A DNA stretch of 7,627 nt from Bacteroidales bacterium (GTDB lineage Bacteria; Bacteroidota; Bacteroidia; Bacteroidales; VadinHA17), in contig DOZA01000001.1 in the NCBI GenBank assembly GCA_003518245.1, forward strand, positions 1-7,627. The letters run 5' to 3'. The notes under the pieces were generated by a model. It was not told the origin of the DNA. It saw nothing but the letters and a program-made list of their open reading frames with translations, and made no database searches. How positions within the stretch are numbered: the stretch's first letter is position 1; each line of letters starts with the position of its first letter. Positions 1 through 5,195 of the stretch are shown here, in pieces. The position numbers and the translations under genes are program-made.

Positions 1-105
1 GCCGATCCTGAAGTAGAAAGGTAGCGTGCTATAGCACCATATGATGTTACTTTACCATAGGGTATTTTTGAGGTGATATCATATACTTTCTGAAAAAAAG
101 AATCT
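1..105. other. Intergenic left edge, downstream of trmB
   Basis: No gene can be supported here. Reading + frame 1 from the edge gives a few residues (ADPEVER) and then TAG at 22-24, which could be the tail of a rightward gene entering from the left, but seven codons prove nothing. The only clear structure is a perfect 12-bp palindrome, GTGCTATAGCAC, at 26-37. No convincing GC stem followed by a T-run was found behind the trmB stop, so the end of the trmB transcript is not located. Confidence 0.4.
26..37. repeat. Perfect 12-bp palindrome
   Basis: GTGCTATAGCAC reads the same on both strands, and the symmetry does not extend further at either side. It lies about 70 bp past the trmB stop. It could be a binding site for a dimeric protein or half of a weak terminator, but there is no T-run next to it. 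The function is unknown and it may be a chance occurrence. Confidence 0.35.
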
Positions 106-813
106 TCAGTCTTCATCAGTTTTTATTTCAAAAACACTTTTATCCTTTTTCAACCTGAAGGAGATATATGTTATTTTTTTTCCTGCCTCCAGGAAAATCT
201 GTTCATAATGGGTGCGTATAAGAAGATTATCATCTATGTCAGAATCTGAATACAGATCATTTGTATTCTTTATAGTTTCCAGATCATTTTCCCTTATAAG
301 CTCCAGGGTATAATAATATAATTCAAGGCTATCGGTCTTAAGATGAATAATCCCATTTTCTTTAAGAAATGAGCGATAATAGTTAAGGAATCGTGGTCCG
401 GTCAGTCTTTTCTTATTTCTGTGCTTTTTTAGTTGAGGGTCAGGGAAGGTGATCCATATCTCATCCACTTCATTCCTTCTGAAAAAAGACTCAATAAGCT
501 CAATTCTTGTCCTGAGGAAGCCCACATTATTTATTGATTCCTTTTTTGCTATCGTGGCGCCACTCCACATCCTGGCTCCCTTAATATCTATTCCCAGGAA
601 ATTTTTACCAGGGAACCTCTTTGCCATACCTATTGTGTATTCACCCCTGCCACAACCAAGCTCAAGAATAAGAGGATTATTATTGCCGAAAAAGGTTTCC
701 TTCCACTTACCTTTCAGATCATGGTCTTTCCTGAAAACATCTTCGAACCGGGGCTGTACAACATGTGTATTCTCTTCCATCTCAGCCCATTTCCTGATCT
801 TATTTTTACCCAA
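106..813 (-). CDS. trmB: tRNA (guanine-N7-)-methyltransferase TrmB
   Basis: This cytoplasmic SAM-dependent enzyme methylates G46 in the variable loop of tRNAs. The 235-residue protein has the full TrmB pattern: the SAM-binding loop ELGCGRGEYT at residues 51-60, an acidic residue after strand beta2 (GID, D76), the family signature TFPDPQLKKHR at 122-132, HLKTDS at 157-162, and the C-terminal THYE at 201-204 followed by a short basic tail. The length fits the family. The start is probably TTG at 811-813: the resulting N-terminus MGKNKIRKWAEME matches the MGKNK... opening I know from Bacteroidetes TrmB proteins, whereas the first ATG (778-780) would drop 11 residues. The frame is closed 15 bp upstream by the gldH stop, so no earlier start exists. 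It is the last visible gene of the leftward ricT-gldH-trmB cluster, 12 bp after gldH, and is probably expressed with it. Identity is very secure; the start is less so. Confidence 0.96.
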   Translation of the reverse strand: MGKNKIRKWAEMEENTHVVQPRFEDVFRKDHDLKGKWKETFFGNNNPLILELGCGRGEYTIGMAKRFPGKNFLGIDIKGARMWSGATIAKKESINNVGFLRTRIELIESFFRRNEVDEIWITFPDPQLKKHRNKKRLTGPRFLNYYRSFLKENGIIHLKTDSLELYYYTLELIRENDLETIKNTNDLYSDSDIDDNLLIRTHYEQIFLEAGKKITYISFRLKKDKSVFEIKTDED

Positions 814-825
814 GGCCTTATGGGT

Positions 826-1311
826 TTAATTTTTGCGTTTTTTTATCTGCATCCCGATATCAATAACACCTTCTAGTTCTTTTTCTCTCATACCATGCTG
901 TATATTAAAGGTATAAGTTCCTTCCATGGGGAAAAGGATATTTGATTTGAGCGGGACAGACAGGTCATTAACATCACCAAGCCCTGATCCATACCAGTTT
1001 CCTTTTTCATCAGCCAGGAAATATTCCACAGTATCTTTTATACTTGTTTTTTCAGGTGATACAGTTTTAATAAACAGAAACATGTTACGGTAGGGATAAT
1101 CTTTATCAGTACGGATTATCAGGTTAATATCATAAGCATTGACAGTATCATTTACCTGGGTTCTGAAAGTGATTATGTTATTATCATTCCATATATATCC
1201 TGGTATCCTTTCACTTTCTACATACAAATTTCCCCTGTCGCATGATATAAGGCAAATAGATGATAAGATTACAGCCGGTAAAAGAAGGTATATATTATTT
1301 TCTCTTTTCAT
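826..1311 (-). CDS. gldH: GldH-like gliding motility lipoprotein
   Basis: This is a 161-residue predicted lipoprotein. The N-terminus has a short basic head (MKREN), a hydrophobic segment at about residues 7-22 and a lipobox LISC with Cys24 as the likely lipidated residue, so it should be exported and membrane anchored. The mature part carries motifs typical of GldH (FRTQVNDT, YDINLIIRTDKDYPYRNMFL, a WYGSGLGD-like segment, and a C-terminal hydrophobic-acidic stretch before a basic end). GldH is required for gliding in Flavobacterium, but homologues occur in many non-gliding Bacteroidetes, so motility cannot be inferred. The ATG at 1309-1311 is chosen because it gives a clean signal peptide and has AAAGGA about 10 bases upstream. 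A longer open frame to 1407 would add a charged, non-signal extension lying over the ricT 3' end. The start overlaps the ricT coding end by 17 bp, suggesting coupling. Its position after a PSP1 gene is a known Bacteroidetes arrangement that supports the call. Confidence 0.88.
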   Translation of the reverse strand: MKRENNIYLLLPAVILSSICLISCDRGNLYVESERIPGYIWNDNNIITFRTQVNDTVNAYDINLIIRTDKDYPYRNMFLFIKTVSPEKTSIKDTVEYFLADEKGNWYGSGLGDVNDLSVPLKSNILFPMEGTYTFNIQHGMREKELEGVIDIGMQIKKRKN

Positions 1312-2425
1312 TCTTATTATTCCTTTTGCCTTTTTTGCTCTTTCTTCCTTTTCTGTCCTTCTTTTTTTCAAACCTGGTGAGGCTGTCGTTTCCCACCACA
1401 TCTTCAAAGCTTATGTTATTATCCTCAAAGTTGTTTTCGACCAGCTTAGCCGGTTTCTGACCGTTACGGTTCATGCTTTGTATTTCCCTTACTCTCTGCA
1501 CCGGTATGGCTGTAAGGTTTACGGAGTTGTCCGGGTCGTATGAGTACCAGTAAAGTCCCTTATATATCTCCATCTTCAAGAACCAGGCTTTACCTTCCTG
1601 TGTTTCAAGTGGATCTTTCTGGGGGAATGATTTTTGTTTATCCACATAGCAGTCGAGTTCATAATTCAGGCAGCATTTAAGTTTGCCACACTGACCTGCC
1701 AGTTTCTGGGGGTTGAGTGACAGATCCTGGCACCTGGCGTAAGCAGTAGTTACAGACACAAAATTTGAAAGGTAAGAAGAGCAACACAGCTCTCTTCCGC
1801 AGGATCCTATTCCACCTATCCTGCCAGCTTCCTGTCTTGCGCCTATTTGCCGCATCTCTATCCTTACCCTGAACTTTTCGGCCAGGACCTTTATCAGCTG
1901 CCTGAAATCGACTCTTTCGTCTGCTATGTAGTAAAATATAGCCTTTGTTTTATCGCCCTGATACTCAACATCTCCAATCTTCATGTCAAGATTAAAATCT
2001 TTGGCAATTTTACGCGATTCGAGCATTGCAGGAATCTCCTGGGCCCTGGCCTCCTCCCATTTTTCCATGTCAACAGGTTTGGCTTTGCGGTAGATCTTTT
2101 TTATGTCTTCAGGTTCAGGAACTGATTTTTGCTGCTTCAGTTTTGACTTTACCAGCCTGCCGGTCATAGATACCCTGCCAATGTCATGCCCCGGTGATGC
2201 TTCAACAGCTACAATATCACCTTCTTCAAGCCTGAGCATGTTTACATTACGGTAGAATCCCTTACGGGTGTTCTTAAATCGTATCTCAACAATATCTGTC
2301 TCATTACCGGTAACAGGTATATCTGACAGCCAGTTGATCGAATTAAGTTTTTGATTATCTTCCCTGTATATTGAATCTGTCGGAGAAATTTTATTCTCCT
2401 CCATTTTGTTCTCCTCACTATCCAT
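1295..2425 (-). CDS. ricT: RicT-like PSP1 domain protein (YaaT family)
   Basis: The 376-residue protein belongs to the PSP1/YaaT/RicT family. In Bacillus subtilis RicT forms a complex with RicA and RicF that carries Fe-S clusters and affects RNase Y and RNA processing; the role in Bacteroidetes is not established. Visible features: an N-terminal domain beginning VEIRFKNTRKGFYRN (about 46-60) and running to EGDIVAVEASPGHDIGRV (68-85), then an ALESRKIAKDFNLDMKI-like region, the RVDFRQLIKVLAEKFR segment (171-186), and the family's Cys-rich core GRIGGIGSCGRELCC...RCQ...GQCGKLKCC with Cys209, 214, 215, 232, 246, 251, 252 and 259. The last 23 residues are almost all Lys/Arg/Asn, a disordered basic tail that might bind nucleic acid. 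Two starts are possible: ATG at 2423-2425, or ATG at 2402-2404, which has GAGGAG six bases before it and shortens the protein by 7 residues. I keep the longer form. The gene precedes and overlaps gldH. Confidence 0.93.
   Translation of the reverse strand: MDSEENKMEENKISPTDSIYREDNQKLNSINWLSDIPVTGNETDIVEIRFKNTRKGFYRNVNMLRLEEGDIVAVEASPGHDIGRVSMTGRLVKSKLKQQKSVPEPEDIKKIYRKAKPVDMEKWEEARAQEIPAMLESRKIAKDFNLDMKIGDVEYQGDKTKAIFYYIADERVDFRQLIKVLAEKFRVRIEMRQIGARQEAGRIGGIGSCGRELCCSSYLSNFVSVTTAYARCQDLSLNPQKLAGQCGKLKCCLNYELDCYVDKQKSFPQKDPLETQEGKAWFLKMEIYKGLYWYSYDPDNSVNLTAIPVQRVREIQSMNRNGQKPAKLVENNFEDNNISFEDVVGNDSLTRFEKKKDRKGRKSKKGKRNNKNEKRK
2402..2418 (-). promoter_or_regulatory. Strong Shine-Dalgarno before an internal ricT ATG
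   Basis: On the minus strand GAGGAG lies six bases ahead of the ATG at 2402-2404, the eighth codon of the longer ricT frame. The upstream ATG (2423-2425) has only a weak GGA close by. In most bacteria this would decide for the inner start, but Bacteroidetes make little use of Shine-Dalgarno pairing, and Glu/Glu codons by themselves can create GAGGAG. The true start is therefore open between residues 1 and 8; neither choice touches the conserved domain. Confidence 0.4.
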
Positions 2426-2442
2426 TATCCTGTCTGTTTAAT

Positions 2443-2458
2443 GGGGGTGTATCAAAAG
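2443..2458 (+). repeat. Left terminal inverted repeat
   Basis: GGGGGTGTATCAAAAG, perfectly complementary to the right terminus at 2568-2583. It starts with five G, an end type seen in several transposon families. Confidence 0.8.
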
Positions 2459-2540
2459 GCAGTATTTAATATAGTCTACTTGATGATGTAATACCTATAT
2501 TGCTAATATTATGGTGTTTATCTTTTATCAAATGGCTTTT

Positions 2541-2572
2541 AAAAGTCCAAAAACTATTATTTTTTGACTTTT
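2541..2572. repeat. Internal hairpin of the MITE-like element
   Basis: AAAAGTCCAAAAA (2541-2553) and TTTTTTGACTTTT (2560-2572) pair with one mismatch (2548 against 2565) around a 6-base loop. The right arm overlaps the right terminal repeat, so this local hairpin and the long-range pairing of the element ends exclude each other. The stem is A/T-rich and lacks the GC content of a usual intrinsic terminator. Confidence 0.55.
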
Positions 2573-2583
2573 GATACACCCCC
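2568..2583 (-). repeat. Right terminal inverted repeat
   Basis: CTTTTGATACACCCCC on the plus strand, the exact reverse complement of the left terminus. One base inward (2567) mismatches, then the match resumes for two bases. Confidence 0.8.
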
Positions 2584-2624
2584 TGCTATTATATAGTGTG
2601 TATAATCTGTTTCTTACAATCTGG

Positions 2625-2655
2625 CAAATTTAATTATAATTTGACTTAATATCAA
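2625..2655 (-). promoter_or_regulatory. Candidate Bacteroidetes promoter for ricT-gldH-trmB
   Basis: On the minus strand TTG (2655-2653), a 20-base spacer and TAAATTTG (2632-2625) match the -33 TTG and -7 TAnnTTTG elements of the primary sigma factor of Bacteroides/Flavobacterium, with spacing in the accepted 19-21 range. Transcription would begin near 2619 and run through the MITE-like element into ricT, giving a leader of almost 200 bases. The motif is short and the region AT-rich, so it is a prediction only; read-through from holB is also possible. Confidence 0.45.
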
Positions 2656-2680
2656 TTCTTTATTACCGGTATATTATTGA

Positions 2681-3811
2681 CTATTGTATAAGACCGGATA
2701 CCTTTAGTGCCAGGTCCAGGAAGATAATTTTTGGATTACCGTTAGCAGCAATATGAGAATATGCAGATGAGAATTCTTTATCAAGGTCTGATATATTCTT
2801 ATTATTTATATAGTACCTGAATTTCTTTGCAAATTCTGCTTCACTCCCTTCCAGGAATACCAGTTTATCATTACCACCAGTAATATTTAAGATATAGTTT
2901 TCACGCAGTTGTGAAAGAGAGAAACTAAGGAATCCTTTTTGTCCTTCCCTTCCCCTTGTTGCTATCTCTTCAGACCATTCAGCAAGAAAAGGTATATCTT
3001 TTTTATAGGCCAGCCTCATAAGTTCAATAAAGCTTGTGAGATTAACTTTCCTTGATTCATTTTCATCTATAAATTCAATAGCCCTCAGGTAATTACCTTG
3101 TGAAAGGTGGGCTATCATATCTGATTTACGTTCATCAAGGTTATATTGCGTTTTGATATGGTCTTTTAGTGCCTGACGACTTATCGCGGGTATCCTTACA
3201 AACTGGCACCTTGACAGGATGGTGGGTAAAATAAGGTCAGGCTCCTCGGATACCAGCAGGAAAAGAGTTTTATCAGGAGGCTCCTCTATGAGCTTTAGTA
3301 ATTTGTTTGCGGTAGCATGATGCATTCTCTCCGGTATCCATATTATCATAATCTTAAAATCAGACTCGTAAGTTTTGAGACTTAGTTTTTTTATTATCTC
3401 CCCGGCCTCAGAGGCATATATTAAACCCTGCTGGTTTTTTACGCCTATCTGCTCGAGCCAGCTGTTAAGTCTGAAATATGCAGATTTATTAACGAAATCT
3501 CTCCATTCTGAAATGAAATTATCACATACCGTTTCACCTGATCCCCTGTTTATTACAGGGAAAACAAAGTGAAGGTCAGGATGTATAAGTTTAGAATATT
3601 TAATACAGGATGGGCATACGCCGCAGGAATCATTACCCTGCCTGTTTTCACATGAGACATATTGCGCGAAAGCAATGGCAAGCGCAAGTTTGCCACAACC
3701 TTCAGGGCCGGCAAAAACCTGGGCATGACTTACTCTTTCCTCTTTAACCGACCTGATAAGCTTATTTATTATTTCATCCTGTCCTATTATATCTGAAAAC
3801 TTCATAAGCAT
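2681..3811 (-). CDS. holB: DNA polymerase III delta' subunit (clamp loader)
   Basis: This is the HolB/delta' subunit of the replicative clamp loader, a cytoplasmic AAA+ protein that works with delta and gamma/tau to load the beta clamp. Numbered from the open GTG at 3826, the protein shows FSDIIGQDEII (10-20), a P-loop-like GPEGCGK (40-46) followed by Leu instead of Ser/Thr, the four-cysteine zinc module Cys59, 68, 71 and 74, then HHATANKLLKLIEEPP (169-184) and the sensor-1 SRC motif at 205-207. The degenerate P-loop agrees with the known inability of many delta' proteins to hydrolyse ATP. The C-terminal about 120 residues are the poorly conserved helical collar domain. The start is set at ATG 3809-3811, giving MLMKFSDIIGQ; ATG 3803-3805 (MKFSDIIGQ) is equally good and looks closer to homologues, while GTG 3826 lies on a candidate -7 element. 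It is the first gene of the leftward cluster and diverges from pgk. Confidence 0.95.
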   Translation of the reverse strand: MLMKFSDIIGQDEIINKLIRSVKEERVSHAQVFAGPEGCGKLALAIAFAQYVSCENRQGNDSCGVCPSCIKYSKLIHPDLHFVFPVINRGSGETVCDNFISEWRDFVNKSAYFRLNSWLEQIGVKNQQGLIYASEAGEIIKKLSLKTYESDFKIMIIWIPERMHHATANKLLKLIEEPPDKTLFLLVSEEPDLILPTILSRCQFVRIPAISRQALKDHIKTQYNLDERKSDMIAHLSQGNYLRAIEFIDENESRKVNLTSFIELMRLAYKKDIPFLAEWSEEIATRGREGQKGFLSFSLSQLRENYILNITGGNDKLVFLEGSEAEFAKKFRYYINNKNISDLDKEFSSAYSHIAANGNPKIIFLDLALKVSGLIQ

Positions 3812-3825
3812 GTGTTGAGTAAGCA

Positions 3826-3833
3826 CAAAAATA
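3826..3833 (-). promoter_or_regulatory. Weak -7-like box ahead of holB
   Basis: On the minus strand TATTTTTG fits TAnnTTTG. Its position would put the RNA start only about 8-15 bases before the holB ATG choices. No TTG is found at the right distance upstream, so only half of the promoter consensus is present and the call is weak. Confidence 0.25.
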
Positions 3834-3865
3834 GAAAAATAGATTCATATTTAAGGAAAATATTG

Positions 3866-3873
3866 TAGGTTTG
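3866..3873 (+). promoter_or_regulatory. Weak -7-like box ahead of pgk
   Basis: TAGGTTTG fits the Bacteroidetes -7 consensus TAnnTTTG, but no TTG lies about 20 bases upstream. If used, the pgk leader would be about 110 bases long and would include both the A/T palindromes and the CCAGG/CCTGG pentamers. Confidence 0.25.
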
Positions 3874-3883
3874 TAAATCGTTG

Positions 3884-3900
3884 TAATAACATGGTTATTA
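3884..3900. promoter_or_regulatory. Operator-like inverted repeat TAATAAC-ATG-GTTATTA
   Basis: Two perfect 7-bp arms around a 3-bp centre (TAATAAC at 3884-3890, GTTATTA at 3894-3900) form a 17-bp dyad midway between holB and pgk. Size and symmetry resemble a site for a dimeric helix-turn-helix regulator. A second A/T dyad (3895-3901 with 3906-3912) overlaps its right arm. In such AT-rich DNA part of this could be chance, and no regulator is encoded nearby. Confidence 0.35.
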
Positions 3901-3929
3901 ATATTTTAATAAATATATATATTTAATTT

Positions 3930-3960
3930 CCAGGCCATTAATATTTACCTGGCTCCCAGG
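3930..3960 (+). other. Alternative pentamer stems in the pgk leader
   Basis: CCAGG (3930-3934), CCTGG (3948-3952) and CCAGG (3956-3960) occur in a row. The middle unit can pair with either neighbour: with the left one around a 13-base AT loop, or with the right one around the 3-base loop CTC. These are the most GC-rich bases of the intergenic region and lie about 30 bases before the pgk start. The stems are only 5 bp, so a regulatory role is speculative. Confidence 0.25.
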
Positions 3961-3991
3961 GGTCCGCTTTTGTAACATAAAAATATACGTG

Positions 3992-5188
3992 ATGAAGAAT
4001 ATTAACAGTTATAGTTTCGAAGGGGAAAAAGCTATTGTAAGAGTTGATTTTAATGTACCACTCAGCACTGAGTTAAAGGTTACGGATAATACAAGAATAA
4101 AAGGCGCATTGCCAACAATAAAAAAAATTGTTAATGATGGCGGAGCAGTGATTCTTATGTCTCATCTGGGAAGACCCAAGAAAGGACCTGAAGATGAATT
4201 TTCACTCAAACATGTTATCCCTGAACTGGAGAGACTGACAGGTATGGTTGTCAGGTTTGCACCCGACTGCATAGGAGACGAGACGCTGGAAATGAAAAAG
4301 GATCTTAAACCGGGAGAGATACTGTTACTGGAAAATCTCAGGTTCTATAAGGAAGAGACAAAAGGAGACGAGGAATTTGCGTCCAGGCTGGCCGAGGGTT
4401 GTGACGTATATGTAAATGATGCTTTTGGAACAGCACACAGGGCCCATGCATCAACAACTATTATAGCTCGTTTCTTCCCCGATGAAAAACTTTTCGGATT
4501 CCTGATTAACAGTGAACTTGAAAACATGGATAAGGTTATGCACACCTCTGAAAAACCTTTTACTGCTATAATGGGTGGAGCAAAAGTTTCTGATAAAATA
4601 CTTATTATTAAAAACCTCCTTGACAGAGTTGATAACCTTATAATTGGAGGAGGCATGGCATATACATTCATTAAAGCCCGTGGAGGTAAAATAGGTAATT
4701 CCTTATGCGAGGAAGATAAGCTGGATGTGGCTCTTGATATTATTGAGTCAGCACATGAAAAGAATGTTGAAATTTTTCTTCCTGTTGACAGTGTGGTAGC
4801 TGATAAATTTGAAGCTGAAGCTGATTCCAGGATTTCTGCTTCAGATTCAATTGATGATGGATGGATGGGACTGGATATAGGTCAAGAAGCAATAAAAGAA
4901 TATGCCGGTATTATTAAAAGATCGAAAACGATACTCTGGAATGGCCCCATGGGAGTTTTCGAGATGGAAAAATTCTCAAAGGGCACAAGTGAGATTGCAA
5001 AAGCTATTGCAGATGCAACCTCTTCAGATGCTTTCAGTCTTATAGGTGGAGGCGATTCAGTTGCGGCAATCAATAAGAACAAGCTTGCCGATAAAGTAAG
5101 CTATGTATCCACCGGTGGAGGAGCAATGCTTGAATATATGGAAGGTAAAGTACTCCCTGGTATAGCGGCAATACGCGGCGATAGTTAA
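3992..5188 (+). CDS. pgk: Phosphoglycerate kinase
   Basis: This cytoplasmic glycolytic/gluconeogenic enzyme interconverts 1,3-bisphosphoglycerate + ADP and 3-phosphoglycerate + ATP. The 398-residue protein is full length and all signatures are intact. The N-domain substrate residues are RVDFNVP (17-23, Asp19 and Asn21), Arg35, SHLGRP (57-62), LLENLRFYKEE (112-122, Arg117) and VNDAFGTAHRAHAST (141-155, Arg150). The C-domain nucleotide site comprises GGAKVSDK (195-202), WNGPMGVFE (316-324), GGGDS (352-356) and the closing STGGGAMLEYMEGK (373-386). The start is taken as ATG 3992-3994, giving MKNINSY; a GTG immediately before it (3989) would add a single residue. The upstream sequence is A-rich with no Shine-Dalgarno, as usual in this phylum. 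It diverges from holB and is followed after 7 bp by a lipoprotein gene and then a LuxE-like gene, which suggests one transcript. Nothing is odd in the gene itself. Confidence 0.98.
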   Translation: MKNINSYSFEGEKAIVRVDFNVPLSTELKVTDNTRIKGALPTIKKIVNDGGAVILMSHLGRPKKGPEDEFSLKHVIPELERLTGMVVRFAPDCIGDETLEMKKDLKPGEILLLENLRFYKEETKGDEEFASRLAEGCDVYVNDAFGTAHRAHASTTIIARFFPDEKLFGFLINSELENMDKVMHTSEKPFTAIMGGAKVSDKILIIKNLLDRVDNLIIGGGMAYTFIKARGGKIGNSLCEEDKLDVALDIIESAHEKNVEIFLPVDSVVADKFEAEADSRISASDSIDDGWMGLDIGQEAIKEYAGIIKRSKTILWNGPMGVFEMEKFSKGTSEIAKAIADATSSDAFSLIGGGDSVAAINKNKLADKVSYVSTGGGAMLEYMEGKVLPGIAAIRGDS

Positions 5189-5195
5189 TAAAGAT

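Larger units (their letters stand above)
2443..2583. mobile_element. MITE-like element with 16-bp terminal inverted repeats
   Basis: The outer ends GGGGGTGTATCAAAAG (2443-2458) and its exact reverse complement (2568-2583) are perfect over 16 bp and match again at two further positions after one mismatch. They bound 141 bp of AT-rich, non-coding DNA. Inside, a second imperfect inverted repeat (2541-2553 with 2560-2572, one mismatch) overlaps the right end, and a near-copy of the left end (TATCAAATGGC, 2526-2536, 10 of 11 identical to 2450-2460) is present. Small size, matching termini and absence of a gene are what one expects of a miniature inverted-repeat transposable element or a solo deletion derivative of an insertion sequence. 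No target-site duplication is obvious at the outer edges (flanks TTTAAT and TGCTAT), so transposition is inferred and the IS family cannot be named. Confidence 0.65.
2426..2680. other. holB-ricT intergenic region with inserted element
   Basis: This 255-bp non-coding gap separates two genes read in the same direction. It contains, in minus-strand order, a Bacteroidetes-type promoter candidate (2655-2625), then a 141-bp inverted-repeat-bounded element (2583-2443), then a short leader before the ricT ATG. No open reading frame or RNA gene is recognisable. The distance is long compared with the overlapping or 12-bp joints elsewhere in the cluster, which fits later insertion of the element. Confidence 0.6.
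3812..3991. other. Divergent holB / pgk intergenic region
   Basis: This is about 180 bp of strongly AT-rich DNA between two divergent housekeeping genes, so it should hold the promoters of both. It contains two adjoining A/T inverted repeats (3884-3900 and 3895-3912), a TAGGTTTG -7-like box pointing to pgk (3866-3873), a TATTTTTG -7-like box pointing to holB (3833-3826), and three mutually complementary CCAGG/CCTGG pentamers just before pgk. No gene or RNA is recognisable. Confidence 0.55.

Noticed and set aside
449..829. Plus-strand open frame over trmB
   Set aside because: It is antisense to a well-conserved methyltransferase gene, and its product is a hydrophobic, low-complexity sequence with no family resemblance.
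1312..1407. Longer gldH start at 1407
   Set aside because: The 32 extra residues are charged and precede the signal peptide, which would bury the lipoprotein signal. They lie in the ricT 3' coding end; the ATG at 1309-1311 gives a proper signal sequence and ribosome site.
1139..1543. Plus-strand open frames over gldH/ricT, with membrane-like Phe/Leu runs
   Set aside because: The hydrophobic runs are the complement of Lys/Glu-rich codons in the ricT tail, so they are artefacts of the real genes.
2443..2583. Reading the inverted repeats as a bidirectional intrinsic terminator
   Set aside because: The 16-bp arms are separated by about 109 bases and have no T-run after the G-rich end; the local 2541-2572 hairpin is A/T-rich. 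Transposon ends fit better.
3812..3826. holB start at GTG 3826
   Set aside because: It adds the poorly conserved MLTQH ahead of the family-type MLMKFSDIIGQ or MKFSDIIGQ opening and overlaps a possible -7 box; ATG 3811 or 3805 is preferred.
4345..4671. Minus-strand open frame inside pgk
   Set aside because: Antisense to an intact and conserved enzyme; no recognisable domain.
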